DNA from: Paracoccaceae bacterium
GTDB lineage: Bacteria; Pseudomonadota; Alphaproteobacteria; Rhodobacterales; Rhodobacteraceae
Length of the DNA: 64,000 nt
Assembly (NCBI GenBank): GCA_947504705.1
Contig: CANNIA010000002.1
Coordinates: 113,867-177,866 of the forward strand
Direction of reading: 5' to 3'
Positions 33,376 through 41,706 of this stretch are shown in pieces. Below the pieces are notes generated by a model. It was not told the origin of the DNA. It was given only the letters and a program-made list of their open reading frames with translations, and made no database searches. The stretch's first letter is position 1. Each line of letters begins with the position of its first letter. Both the position numbers and the translations under genes were made by a program.

Positions 33376-34226
33376 CCGACAAGCATCCCGGTTACTACGC
33401 CCCGCCCGGTGGCCTTCCGCCCCAGACCGCCCTTATGACCGGCCGCGCCGTCTTTACCGGCAGCTATTGCTTCATCCCCAAGGCCTGCTTTTCCGACATC
33501 GTCACCAGCTATCTGCCCGGTTGGCGGGAGACCCGCCTCTGGCTGATCGCCCGCCCGATGTCCGGCTTTGCCGAAACCTTTTCGCAATACGTCATGGAGG
33601 TCCAACCCGGCGGCGGCTCTGACGCCCCCGACGCCGAGGCCGGGGCCGAACACTGGCTCTTCTTCACCGAAGGCCTCGCCACACTGATGATCAACGGCAC
33701 CGGCTATGAGATGGACGCAGGCTCCTACGCCTACATCCCCCCCGCCACCACCTGGACCCTGCTGGCCGAAGGCCCGACCCCCGCCCGCTTCCACTGGCTG
33801 CGCAAGCTTTACGAACCCGCCCCCGGTGTCACGACGCCAGAAGTCTTCGTGACCAACGAACGTGACGTCCCCATCCGTTTCATGCCCGACACCGAAGGTC
33901 GCTGGGGTACCACCCGGTTCGTAGACCCCGAAGACATCCGCCACGACGCCCACGTGAACATCGTGACCTTCCAGCCCGGCGGCGTGATCCCGTTTGAAGA
34001 AACCCATGTCATGGAACACGGCCTCTACGTCCTTGAAGGCAAGGCCGTCTACAAACTGAACCAGGATTGGGTCGAGGTTGAAGCCGGCGATTTCATGTGG
34101 CTGCGCGCCTATTGCCCGCAAGCCTGCTATGCCGCTGGCCCGACCCCCTTCCGTTATCTCCTCTACAAGGACGTCAACCGCCACGCCAAACTGCGCGGCC
34201 CCGGCGCCTTTGGGCCAACCAGATGA
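33372..34226 (+). CDS. (S)-ureidoglycine aminohydrolase, bicupin
   Basis: The 284-residue protein has two cupin units. The second (about 185-265) shows VNIVTFQPGGVIPFEETHVMEHGLYVLEGKAVY with metal-binding Glu, His and Gln/His residues, as in AllE/UglB. The N-terminal part YYAPPGGLPPQTALMTGRAVFT is family-typical. It hydrolyses ureidoglycine to ureidoglycolate and ammonia. The ATG overlaps the puuE-uraD stop by 4 bases. Gene names allE and uglB are both used for this enzyme. The preceding step, allantoate amidohydrolase, is not encoded in this window. Confidence 0.9.
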   Translation: MTDKHPGYYAPPGGLPPQTALMTGRAVFTGSYCFIPKACFSDIVTSYLPGWRETRLWLIARPMSGFAETFSQYVMEVQPGGGSDAPDAEAGAEHWLFFTEGLATLMINGTGYEMDAGSYAYIPPATTWTLLAEGPTPARFHWLRKLYEPAPGVTTPEVFVTNERDVPIRFMPDTEGRWGTTRFVDPEDIRHDAHVNIVTFQPGGVIPFEETHVMEHGLYVLEGKAVYKLNQDWVEVEAGDFMWLRAYCPQACYAAGPTPFRYLLYKDVNRHAKLRGPGAFGPTR

Positions 34227-34230
34227 TCTT

Positions 34231-34281
34231 TTCTTCTGTTCCCAAATATCCCACGGGGGTCCGGGGGTGTGAAACCCCCGG
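34231..34281 (+). repeat. Rhodobacteraceae intergenic repeat A, copy 2
   Basis: 51 bases differ from copy 1 (6261-6311) at one position only and carry the same CCGGGGG-N7-CCCCCGG hairpin. It lies between the ureidoglycine aminohydrolase gene and allA, within a probable operon. Confidence 0.85.
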
Positions 34282-34305
34282 CGGCCGACCACAGGGCGCA
34301 GCCCG

Positions 34306-34797
34306 ATGAAAACCCTGCACACCGAACCCCTCACCGCCGCAACCTTCGCCCCCTTCGGCGATGTGCTTGACGCAACCGGCGACTTCCGCCTGATCAACGC
34401 CGGCCTTTGCCAACGCCACCACGACCGCGCGCGCCTCGATTTCGCGCCCGAGGTCAACCCAGACAACCGGGCCGGGATTTCCATCTTCAAGGCCGAACCC
34501 CGCGCGCTGCCCTATGCCTTCGACCTGATCGAACGCCACCCCGAAGGCTCCCAAGCCTTCATCCCGATGACCGCCGATCCCTTCCTCGTCATCGTCTCGC
34601 TTGGCCCCCAACACCCCCCGCGCGCTTTCCTGACCAACGGCGCGCAAGGCATCAACCTGCATCGCGGCACTTGGCATGGCGTCCTTACCCCCCTTGCCAC
34701 CCCCGGCCTTTTCGCCGTGGTCGACCGGATCGGCCAGACCCCGAACCTTGAGGAATTCCGCTATCCCAACCCCTGGACCGTGCATGCGCCCGGCTGA
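34306..34797 (+). CDS. allA: Ureidoglycolate lyase
   Basis: The 163-residue protein matches AllA: LTAATFAPFGDVLDATG, QRHHDRARLDF, GISIFKAEPRALP, ERHPEGSQAFIPM and LHRGTWHGVLTPL. It splits ureidoglycolate to glyoxylate and urea, the last step of purine degradation here. The glyoxylate can enter the bhc cycle encoded 4 kb downstream. The gap to the upstream gene holds repeat A. Confidence 0.94.
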   Translation: MKTLHTEPLTAATFAPFGDVLDATGDFRLINAGLCQRHHDRARLDFAPEVNPDNRAGISIFKAEPRALPYAFDLIERHPEGSQAFIPMTADPFLVIVSLGPQHPPRAFLTNGAQGINLHRGTWHGVLTPLATPGLFAVVDRIGQTPNLEEFRYPNPWTVHAPG

Positions 34798-34848
34798 CAA
34801 AGGCGCCGCGCCCCGCTAGGTTGGCCCAAACCCAGCCGGAGGTCGCCC

Positions 34849-36543
34849 ATGCGCCGTCTTGCCCTTCTCCTCGCGCTTTTGGCCACCCCCGCCGCGGCGC
34901 AGGCTTTTGGTGATTGCACCGATCCGGCATATTTCAAGACCTTCGGCATCAACACCGCCGAGGGCCTGACCTGCGAGGTCATCGCCCAGGAAAACGCCAC
35001 GGTGAACGGCCAGGCCATCGGCGTCCGCGCGATCCGGGCCAAAACCACCCCGGCGGAATGGGCCGACCCCTTCGGCAAGGAAACAATCGACGCCACCCTG
35101 ACCGCCTTCACCACCTGGGAAGGCTATGCCACCCAGCTTGGCTTCAAGTTTCCCTCGGTCACCATCTATATCACCGATCCCCTTGGCCCCGGCATCGAAG
35201 CCCCGGGTGAGCGGTTCGACAACGCCTTCGCCGATGCCAACTGGTTCGCCAAGCCCGGTGAATGCTTCATCCGCTTCAATACCCAGAAATCCGCCAACGT
35301 CGGCATCGATCTTATCCGCACCATCATGGGGCACGAGGGCTTTCATTGCGTGCAGGGCGAAAGCTTTGCCCCCGCCCTTTTCGGCGCCAAGGCCTCTGCG
35401 GCTTGGTGGCAGGAAGGCACGGCCAGTTTCTTCGGCAACCTTGCCCATTTCACCGAAAAGGATGCCGATAACCTGGGGGCGACCTTCGCGGCCAAGATCC
35501 AGACCACGCCCCTGACCCAGCTCACCTATCCCTCGATGACCTTCTTTGCTTTCCTCTGGGGCGAAGGGCCGGATGCCACGGCCGCCTTTTTCGCCGGGTT
35601 GCCCACTTCGGAAGGCGAAGCCGCGCAGATGGAGGCGCTGCTTGCCTCGGTCGGCCCCGACCGGCTGCAACGCTTTGCCCAAGCCATGGTCGACGGCACC
35701 GTGCGGATGCCCTCGGGCTATCAGTTCCCCGCCTTGCCCGATCCTTCGACCACCACCTTCACTCAAGATGGCAAGGTCGATTTCCCCTCGGCCCCGTTCA
35801 CCATCCTGCAGCACGCCCTGCATTTCACCGGCGGCAACTACTCCGTCGCCAGCGGGATCGAGTTCTTTTCGCGCAAGCAGGGCACCGCCGACCCCTGGGA
35901 GCCGATGCCGATGGATATCCAGCCAGAGGACTGCAAGGACATTTACATGCTGCATATCGTGCGATTCGACACCGACACGATCCCTGCGAAATACCCCCGC
36001 CCGTTGAACGCGTTCCTCTATCTGCCTTGCTGGGAATGCGAAAAGCTGCCCAAGATGGATCAATGCCTTGCGGGCACCTGGCGGCTGTCAAACGACAGTC
36101 TGATCAGCTTCCTGCAATCGCGGCGCGTCACTGAAGAGGTCAACTACAACTCGATGAAGGGCCAGATCATCCTGACGATGAACCCTGACGGCACTGCCCA
36201 ATGGCTGGCCGAAGATGTCGCCGTCGCCGCCGACTACCTGCCGGAATCGCTCGCCGGAATGGAGATCCCGTTCTACATCACGGTCGAGGCTTTCGGGATC
36301 GACCAGTCCGAATGGTCCGGCGCGGAAGGCACCGCCCATATCTGCCCGGTCTCGCCGGGGATCGACTTCACCTCCACCGTCGAAAGCAGCCTGACGGGCG
36401 AGGTCAAGGTCGAATCCTCCGGCATGGTACAGGCGATGTCGGTGGCCTATGACTGCTCGCCCCAGACCTTGGCGATGCAGTATACCGGCCCGATGAACCT
36501 TGGCGAAGCCGCCCCGCGCTGGATGTTCGAGAGGGTGAAATAG
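34849..36543 (+). CDS. Secreted protein with gluzincin-like HEXXH motif
   Basis: The 564-residue protein has a signal peptide (MRRLALLLALLATPAAAQA). No named family is recognised. At residues 158-170 it has TIMGHEGFHCVQG, an HEXXH zinc motif (His162, Glu163, His166). WWQEGTASFFG follows with Glu189 23 residues on, the spacing and context of the third ligand in gluzincin peptidases. The C-terminal ~200 residues contain several Cys (WECEKL, DQCLAGTW, HICPVS, YDCSPQ) and beta-rich sequence. A periplasmic or extracellular metallopeptidase is inferred. The next gene starts 2 bases after the stop. Confidence 0.65.
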   Translation: MRRLALLLALLATPAAAQAFGDCTDPAYFKTFGINTAEGLTCEVIAQENATVNGQAIGVRAIRAKTTPAEWADPFGKETIDATLTAFTTWEGYATQLGFKFPSVTIYITDPLGPGIEAPGERFDNAFADANWFAKPGECFIRFNTQKSANVGIDLIRTIMGHEGFHCVQGESFAPALFGAKASAAWWQEGTASFFGNLAHFTEKDADNLGATFAAKIQTTPLTQLTYPSMTFFAFLWGEGPDATAAFFAGLPTSEGEAAQMEALLASVGPDRLQRFAQAMVDGTVRMPSGYQFPALPDPSTTTFTQDGKVDFPSAPFTILQHALHFTGGNYSVASGIEFFSRKQGTADPWEPMPMDIQPEDCKDIYMLHIVRFDTDTIPAKYPRPLNAFLYLPCWECEKLPKMDQCLAGTWRLSNDSLISFLQSRRVTEEVNYNSMKGQIILTMNPDGTAQWLAEDVAVAADYLPESLAGMEIPFYITVEAFGIDQSEWSGAEGTAHICPVSPGIDFTSTVESSLTGEVKVESSGMVQAMSVAYDCSPQTLAMQYTGPMNLGEAAPRWMFERVK

Positions 36544-36544
36544 A

Positions 36545-37321
36545 GTGGCAACCGTTTCCCCTCGGGTCTTCATCCGCTGGCTTTATGAAGGCAAGGGCAA
36601 GGTCGGCGACCGGTTCCGCTATCTGTTGCTGGCTTTTGACCTTTTGACAGTCTTATGGCTGGTGGCCTCGTCTTTCCTGCCGCGCGGAACACACAGCACG
36701 GCTATCGGCGTCGCCATCGGCCTGATTTTCCTGGCGGACCTTCTTGCACGACTCTCGGTCTCGCGCCGCCGGTTGAAGGACCTGGTCAGCTTCTGGGGCA
36801 TAGCCGACATTCTGGTGATCGTCTCGCTGTTGGTGCCGATCTGGGGCGAGGGCTTGGCCTTCCTGCGGGTGCTCAGGCTTTACCGCGTCTTCCACTCACC
36901 CCAGACTCTCGACCAACTCCGACAGGACGTTCCCGGCTTTGGTCCGCACGAAACCACGATCCGCGCGGCGTTGAACCTGTTGATCTTCATCTTCGCGATG
37001 ACGTCACTGGTCTATCAGACGCAGTCTGGTGTGAATGAGAAGATCGCGAACTATGTCGATGCGCTTTACTTCACCGTGACAACGCTCTCGACCACCGGCT
37101 TTGGCGACATCACGCTGGTCGGCAACGGCGGCAAGCTTCTGTCGGTTGCGATCATGATCTTCGGTATCAGCCTTTTCCTGCGGCTGATCCAGGTCGTCCT
37201 GCGCCCAGCCAAGGCGCAATTCCCTTGCCCAACTTGCGGACTTAGCCGCCACGACCACGACGCCGTGCATTGCAAGGCCTGTGGCACGGTGCTGAACATC
37301 CCCGATGACGGGATGGATTAA
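36545..37321 (+). CDS. Potassium channel protein with C-terminal zinc ribbon
   Basis: The 258-residue protein has a voltage-sensor-like set of TM helices (about 27-43, 53-70, 85-102) and an Arg-containing segment FLRVLRLYRVFHSP. A pore domain of two TM helices flanks TTLSTTGFGDI (about 180-190), a K+ selectivity filter variant. Unusually it ends in a zinc ribbon: CPTCGLSRHDHDAVHCKACG. The start is GTG, 1 base after the upstream stop. The ribbon may be a metal sensor or assembly domain in the cytoplasm. Confidence 0.82.
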   Translation: MATVSPRVFIRWLYEGKGKVGDRFRYLLLAFDLLTVLWLVASSFLPRGTHSTAIGVAIGLIFLADLLARLSVSRRRLKDLVSFWGIADILVIVSLLVPIWGEGLAFLRVLRLYRVFHSPQTLDQLRQDVPGFGPHETTIRAALNLLIFIFAMTSLVYQTQSGVNEKIANYVDALYFTVTTLSTTGFGDITLVGNGGKLLSVAIMIFGISLFLRLIQVVLRPAKAQFPCPTCGLSRHDHDAVHCKACGTVLNIPDDGMD

Positions 37322-37410
37322 CGGGTCGGACAGATGTTACCAAATCCCTAATGACCACGCGTAATCCTTTGGTCTAATTCGATAATCCAAAAACGCCCAC
37401 CGTGGACAGA

Positions 37411-38385
37411 TCAGCCCATCCGGACCGCCATATCCAGCATCCGATTGGAAAACCCCCATTCATTGTCATACCAGCCAAAGACCCGCAGCATCCCCTGCTC
37501 CGTGATTTTCGTCTCCGGGCAGGCCATCACGACCGACTCCGGCCGGGCCCGCAGGTCGGTTGAAACCAGCGGCCGGTCCGTCGCCCCGATCACCCCTCCA
37601 GCCGCGCGGAAGGCCTCGTTGACCTCCAGGGCCCCGGGCCGCTTTTCCGTCACCAAATGGAAATCGACACAGGAAACCGAGGCCACCGGCACCCGCACCG
37701 CCTGCGCCGCGATCCGGCCAGAAAGTTCTGGCAGCACCCCATCCAAAAGCCGCGCCGCCGAGGTCGTGGTCGGCACCATCGACAGCGCCGCCGCCCGGCT
37801 GCGGGGGTAGTCGGCGGAAGGGGCATCAACGGTTGGCTGGCTGCCGGTATAGCAGTGGACCGTCGTCATCGACCCGGTCACGATCCCCCAGTTCCGGTGG
37901 ATCAACTTCGCCAGCGGGGCGAGGGCATTCGTGGTGCAGGAGGCGTTCGAGACGATCCTTTGCCCCGCCAGCCGATCCTCATTCGCCCCCAGAACCACCG
38001 TCACATCCGCCGCCGAAGACGGCCCCGAGATCAGCACCCGTCCCGCCCCTGCCCGCAACCCCCGCTCCGCCACTTCCCGAGCATCGGCCCGACCAGTGCA
38101 TTCCATCACCAGATCGACGCCTTGAAGATCAAGGCTGGACAAGTCCGGGGTCCGATGCAGCGGGATCCGGCGGCCATCGACGACCAATGCCCTTCCCTCC
38201 AGCGTGACAGAGCCGGGCCAGGGGCCGAAGACAGAGTCGAATTCAAAGAGATACGCGCACATCTCGGGTGCTGCGATGTCGTTGATCCCGGCGATTTCAA
38301 AGCCCGGCCAGCGGTCCGGGGACTGCAAGTAAGCCCGCAGCACCGACCGCCCGATCCGTCCGAAGCCGTTGATGAAGGCCCGCAT
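37411..38385 (-). CDS. Glyceraldehyde-3-phosphate dehydrogenase family protein
   Basis: The 324-residue protein has the NAD-binding INGFGRIGRSVLRAY at the N-terminus, the catalytic SNASCTTNALAPL (Cys about 149) and the C-terminal WYDNEWGFSNRMLDM. It is somewhat divergent from the usual glycolytic Gap and could also be an erythrose-4-phosphate dehydrogenase, as the sequence alone does not separate them. It is convergent with the K+ channel gene (89-bp gap, nothing recognised). It lies downstream of bhcD on the same strand but behind a hairpin, so it is probably its own unit. Confidence 0.85.
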   Translation of the reverse strand: MRAFINGFGRIGRSVLRAYLQSPDRWPGFEIAGINDIAAPEMCAYLFEFDSVFGPWPGSVTLEGRALVVDGRRIPLHRTPDLSSLDLQGVDLVMECTGRADAREVAERGLRAGAGRVLISGPSSAADVTVVLGANEDRLAGQRIVSNASCTTNALAPLAKLIHRNWGIVTGSMTTVHCYTGSQPTVDAPSADYPRSRAAALSMVPTTTSAARLLDGVLPELSGRIAAQAVRVPVASVSCVDFHLVTEKRPGALEVNEAFRAAGGVIGATDRPLVSTDLRARPESVVMACPETKITEQGMLRVFGWYDNEWGFSNRMLDMAVRMG

Positions 38386-38496
38386 TTACCGCACTCCTTA
38401 ACCGATTTCCTCAATCAGAGCATGGGTTTGGTACGACGGCAACTGGTCGGGTCGGAAATCTTGTGCCTGATACAATCAGCGCGCAGCCGAAGCGGG

Positions 38497-38522
38497 CCAA
38501 ATTTCTTGAGTAAGAAATTTGG
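38497..38522 (-). terminator. Hairpin after bhcD (repeat-B type)
   Basis: CCAAATTTCTT-GAGT-AAGAAATTTGG is a perfect 11-bp stem with a 4-base loop, 8 bases after the bhcD stop, and matches the second hairpin of repeat B. It likely ends the bhc transcript or protects its 3' end. The remaining part of the 145-bp gap shows nothing else. Confidence 0.65.
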
Positions 38523-38530
38523 GCCCCATC

Positions 38531-39490
38531 TCAGACCCCGACGTCAATCCCCATTCCCCGCTCACGGGCGCGGGCTACGGCAACGGCTGCGACGGCGAGG
38601 TCTTGCAGGCCGACACCGGTGCCGTCGAAGAGGGTGATCTCTTCAGCAGACCGCCGCCCCGGATCGCGTCCGATCAGGACTTCGCCGAGGGGGGTGATGG
38701 CGTGGGCGTCCAGCGTGCCTGCGGCGACGGCGTGTTGCGCCTCGCCGATAGAGATCGATTGCGCGACCTCATCCGTGAAGACATGGGCAGCAGCGACAAG
38801 GGCCGGGTCCACCTCTTGCTTGCCTTTGGTATCGGTGCCCATGCAGGCGAGATGGGTGCCGGGGCTGACATGCGCCGCCATCAGGCTAGCGGCGGGCGAG
38901 GAGGTGATGGTGATGATCACATCGGCCTCTCGCATCCGGGGCAGATCCACAGCCTCGAACGGCAGGCCCAGTTCGGCGGCGACGGCTCCCAGTTTCGGCA
39001 GCATGTCGGGGTGCAGGTTCCAGGCGATCACCCGTTCAAAGCGGCGGACTTTGGCAGCGGCGCGGAGTTGGAAGCCAGCCTGATGGCCTGCGCCAACGAT
39101 CCCCAGCACGCGCGCGTCTTTGCGGGCCAGCCGGTCGATGGAGATTGCCGAAGCCGCAGCGGTGCGGAGTGCTGTCAGAAGATTGCCGCCGACCATGGCT
39201 TGCGGCTTGCCGGTTTTGGGGTCGAACAGGAACACGCTGGATTGGTGGTTGATCATGCCCTTGTCGCCATTGCCGGGGAAATAGCCCCCTGCCTTGACGC
39301 CCAGCATCGCACCTGCCCGGTCGAGGCCCGACTTGAAACCGTATTGCCGGCCTTCCCCCAGAGCCTCACGCACCACAGGGAAGTTGTAGGCATCGCCACG
39401 CGCCATCGAGGCGAAGCAGGCCTCAATGGCCTTGAACGCATCGTCAGCGGAGACGAGTTGGGCGATGAGGGCTTCGGGGACGATGAGCAT
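38531..39490 (-). CDS. bhcD: Iminosuccinate reductase BhcD (ornithine cyclodeaminase fold)
   Basis: The 319-residue protein has the ornithine cyclodeaminase/mu-crystallin fold: GVKAGGYFPGNGDKGMINHQSSVFLFD, GGNLLTALRTAAASAISI and the NAD(P) motif GIVGAGHQAGFQL. In the beta-hydroxyaspartate cycle this protein reduces iminosuccinate to L-aspartate. The assignment rests on its place behind bhcA, bhcB and bhcC in the order known from Paracoccus denitrificans. AAGGA precedes the ATG. Repeat A sits in the 83-bp gap between bhcC and bhcD. Confidence 0.92.
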   Translation of the reverse strand: MLIVPEALIAQLVSADDAFKAIEACFASMARGDAYNFPVVREALGEGRQYGFKSGLDRAGAMLGVKAGGYFPGNGDKGMINHQSSVFLFDPKTGKPQAMVGGNLLTALRTAAASAISIDRLARKDARVLGIVGAGHQAGFQLRAAAKVRRFERVIAWNLHPDMLPKLGAVAAELGLPFEAVDLPRMREADVIITITSSPAASLMAAHVSPGTHLACMGTDTKGKQEVDPALVAAAHVFTDEVAQSISIGEAQHAVAAGTLDAHAITPLGEVLIGRDPGRRSAEEITLFDGTGVGLQDLAVAAVAVARARERGMGIDVGV

Positions 39491-39518
39491 GGGTTGGTCC
39501 TTCGGGACTGGCGTTGGA

Positions 39519-39568
39519 CTGGGGGTTTCACACCCCCAGACCCCCTGGGATATTTGAGAACAGAAGAA
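39519..39568 (-). repeat. Rhodobacteraceae intergenic repeat A, copy 3 (inverted)
   Basis: On the minus strand the unit TTCTTCTGTTC-N-CAAATATCCCA recurs. Its hairpin is CTGGGGG-N7-CCCCCAG: one stem pair is C-G in copies 1 and 2 and T-A here, a compensatory change, with the same 7-base loop. It lies between bhcC and bhcD. Confidence 0.85.
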
Positions 39569-39573
39569 AGCCT

Positions 39574-40737
39574 TCAGTAGGCCTTGCCGCGCGCCGAGAC
39601 GGGCCAGACCACCTCGACCTTGCCGCCCCTTACGCCGACATACCAGTCATGCACGTTGCAGGTCGGGTCGCAGTGGCCGGGGACGAGGCGGAGTTTGTCG
39701 TTGACCTTCAAGACACCTTGCGGGTCATCGACGACGCCGTGTTCATCGCTGCATTTGATGTATTTCACATCTGTGCGGCCAAAGACCACCGGCAGGCCAG
39801 AGTCGACCGACTGGGCCTTGAGGCCTGCGTCGACGACCGCTTTGTCGGGCTTCACATGGCTCATCACCGAGGTCAGGATAAACAGCGAATTCTCCCATTC
39901 GCCTTGGTCGATCCGGTGTCCGTCCTTGCCAAGGATGCGGCCGTAATCGGCATCCATGAAGGCGTAGGAGCCGCACTGAAGCTCGTTGTAAACCCCCGAG
40001 CCACTTTCGAAGTAGTAGGAGCCAGTGCCGCCGCCCGAGATGAGATCGGCTTTCAGACCCACCGCTTCCAAAGCATCGGCGCAGGATTTCACCTGGGCGA
40101 TGGCGGCATCAAGCTTGGCCTTGCGGTCTTCGTAATTGTCCATGTGCTGCATCGCGCCCTGATAGGCCTGAATGCCAGAGAACTTGAGGTTCGGGGCGGC
40201 GGCAACCGCCTTGGCGATGGCCACGACTTCCTCGGGCGTCTTCACGCCGCATCGGCCCGCGCCGCAATCGATCTCGATGAAGACCTCCAGCGTGGTGCCA
40301 TGCTTGACGGCGGCTTTCGACAGGTCAGCGACATTGGCCAGATCATCAACGCAGACGATGGTGCGGCAGCCGAATTTCGGCAGGCGGGCCAGGCGGTCGA
40401 TCTTGGCGGGGTCGCGGACCTGATTGCTGACCAGAATGTCCTTGATGCCGCCACGGGCGAAGACCTCGGCTTCCGAGACCTTCTGGCAGCAGACGCCGAC
40501 CGCGCCGCCAAGGCGTTCCTGCAGCTTCTGCACATCGACCGACTTGTGCATCTTGCCGTGACTGCGGTGGCGCATGCCGTGGGCTTTTGCATAGTCGCCC
40601 ATTTTGACGATGTTCCGCTCCAGCGCGTCGAGATCAAGGATCAGGCAGGGGGTCTGGATATCCTTTTCATCCATGCCGGGCAGGGCGGGGATGTCATAGC
40701 CGACTTCAAGGCCTTCGAAGGTGGTTTGTTTGTTCAT
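39574..40737 (-). CDS. bhcC: Beta-hydroxyaspartate aldolase BhcC
   Basis: The 387-residue protein is a PLP-dependent D-threonine-aldolase-like enzyme: DIQTPCLILDLDALERNIVKM, then RHRSHGKMHKSVDV with the PLP lysine context, and the C-terminal GHCDPTCNVHDWYVGVRGG with metal-binding His and Cys. BhcC joins glycine and glyoxylate to beta-hydroxyaspartate. Four bases separate it from the bhcB stop. The repeat A copy downstream is inside the operon. Confidence 0.95.
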   Translation of the reverse strand: MNKQTTFEGLEVGYDIPALPGMDEKDIQTPCLILDLDALERNIVKMGDYAKAHGMRHRSHGKMHKSVDVQKLQERLGGAVGVCCQKVSEAEVFARGGIKDILVSNQVRDPAKIDRLARLPKFGCRTIVCVDDLANVADLSKAAVKHGTTLEVFIEIDCGAGRCGVKTPEEVVAIAKAVAAAPNLKFSGIQAYQGAMQHMDNYEDRKAKLDAAIAQVKSCADALEAVGLKADLISGGGTGSYYFESGSGVYNELQCGSYAFMDADYGRILGKDGHRIDQGEWENSLFILTSVMSHVKPDKAVVDAGLKAQSVDSGLPVVFGRTDVKYIKCSDEHGVVDDPQGVLKVNDKLRLVPGHCDPTCNVHDWYVGVRGGKVEVVWPVSARGKAY

Positions 40738-40741
40738 GGTT

Positions 40742-41695
40742 TTACCCTTTCATCCAGGGGAGCTTGTCCAGATCGACGTTTCCGCCAGTGATTATGAGGC
40801 CGACGCGGTTGGCTTTGAAGGCCTCGGGGTTCTTCAGCACGCAGGCCAGCGGCACGGCACTGGAGGGTTCCATGACCACGCGCAGGTGCTTCCAGGCCAG
40901 TTTCATCGCGTCGATGATTTCCTGTTCCGAGGCGGTGTAGATCTCGCTGACGTGGTTGGAGACGAAATGCCAAGTCAGGTCTTTCAGCGGCACCAGAAGC
41001 CCGTCGGCGATGCTTTTGGGCGAGTCGTCGGCGATGATGTGACCGGCCTTGAAGCTGCGATAGGCGTCATCGGCGGCCTCAGGTTCGGCGGCGATCACCC
41101 TGGTTTCGGGGGCAAGGGTGGAAAGCGTCAGGCAGGTGCCCGAGATCATGCCGCCGCCGCCGATGGGGGCGACGACCATATCAAGGCCGTCGGTCTGTTC
41201 GATGAACTCCCGCGCGCAGGTGCCTTGCCCGGCGATGACGCGGGGGTCGTTGTAGGGGTGGACGAAATCGCCGCCAGTCGCGGCCTGGACCTTGGCAAAG
41301 GTTTCCTCGCGGCTGGAGGTCGAGGGTTCGCATTCGGTGATCACCCCGCCATAGCGGCGGACGGTGTCTTTCTTGGCCTGCGGGGCGGTGCGGGGCATGA
41401 CGACGTTGCAGGGGATGCCGCGCAGCATGGCGGCGTAGGAAAGGCAGGAGGCATGGTTGCCCGATGAATGGGTGGCGACGCCCTTTTTCGCCTGCGCTTC
41501 GGTCAGGCCGAAGACGGCATTGCTGGCACCCCGCACCTTGAAGGCGCCGGGTTCCTGGAAGTTCTCACACTTAAAGAACAGCTGCGCGCCGGTCAGGTCG
41601 TTCAGGTAGTCCGAAGTGCGGACCGGGGTCTGGCGGATATAGGGCTTGATCCGCGTGTGGGCGGCAAGCATGTCGTCGTAGGTGGGAATGTACAT
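40742..41695 (-). CDS. bhcB: Beta-hydroxyaspartate dehydratase BhcB
   Basis: The 317-residue protein is a threonine/serine dehydratase-type PLP enzyme: FFKCENFQEPGAFKVRGASNA with the Schiff-base Lys (about 54), SSGNHASCLSYAA, APIGGGGMISG and a C-terminal GLIITGGNVDL. It removes water from beta-hydroxyaspartate to give iminosuccinate. The start at 41695 (MYIPTYDDM) has GAGGG upstream and is 11 bases after the bhcA stop. The longer frame into bhcA is rejected. Confidence 0.95.
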   Translation of the reverse strand: MYIPTYDDMLAAHTRIKPYIRQTPVRTSDYLNDLTGAQLFFKCENFQEPGAFKVRGASNAVFGLTEAQAKKGVATHSSGNHASCLSYAAMLRGIPCNVVMPRTAPQAKKDTVRRYGGVITECEPSTSSREETFAKVQAATGGDFVHPYNDPRVIAGQGTCAREFIEQTDGLDMVVAPIGGGGMISGTCLTLSTLAPETRVIAAEPEAADDAYRSFKAGHIIADDSPKSIADGLLVPLKDLTWHFVSNHVSEIYTASEQEIIDAMKLAWKHLRVVMEPSSAVPLACVLKNPEAFKANRVGLIITGGNVDLDKLPWMKG

Positions 41696-41706
41696 CGGAC
41701 CCTCGC

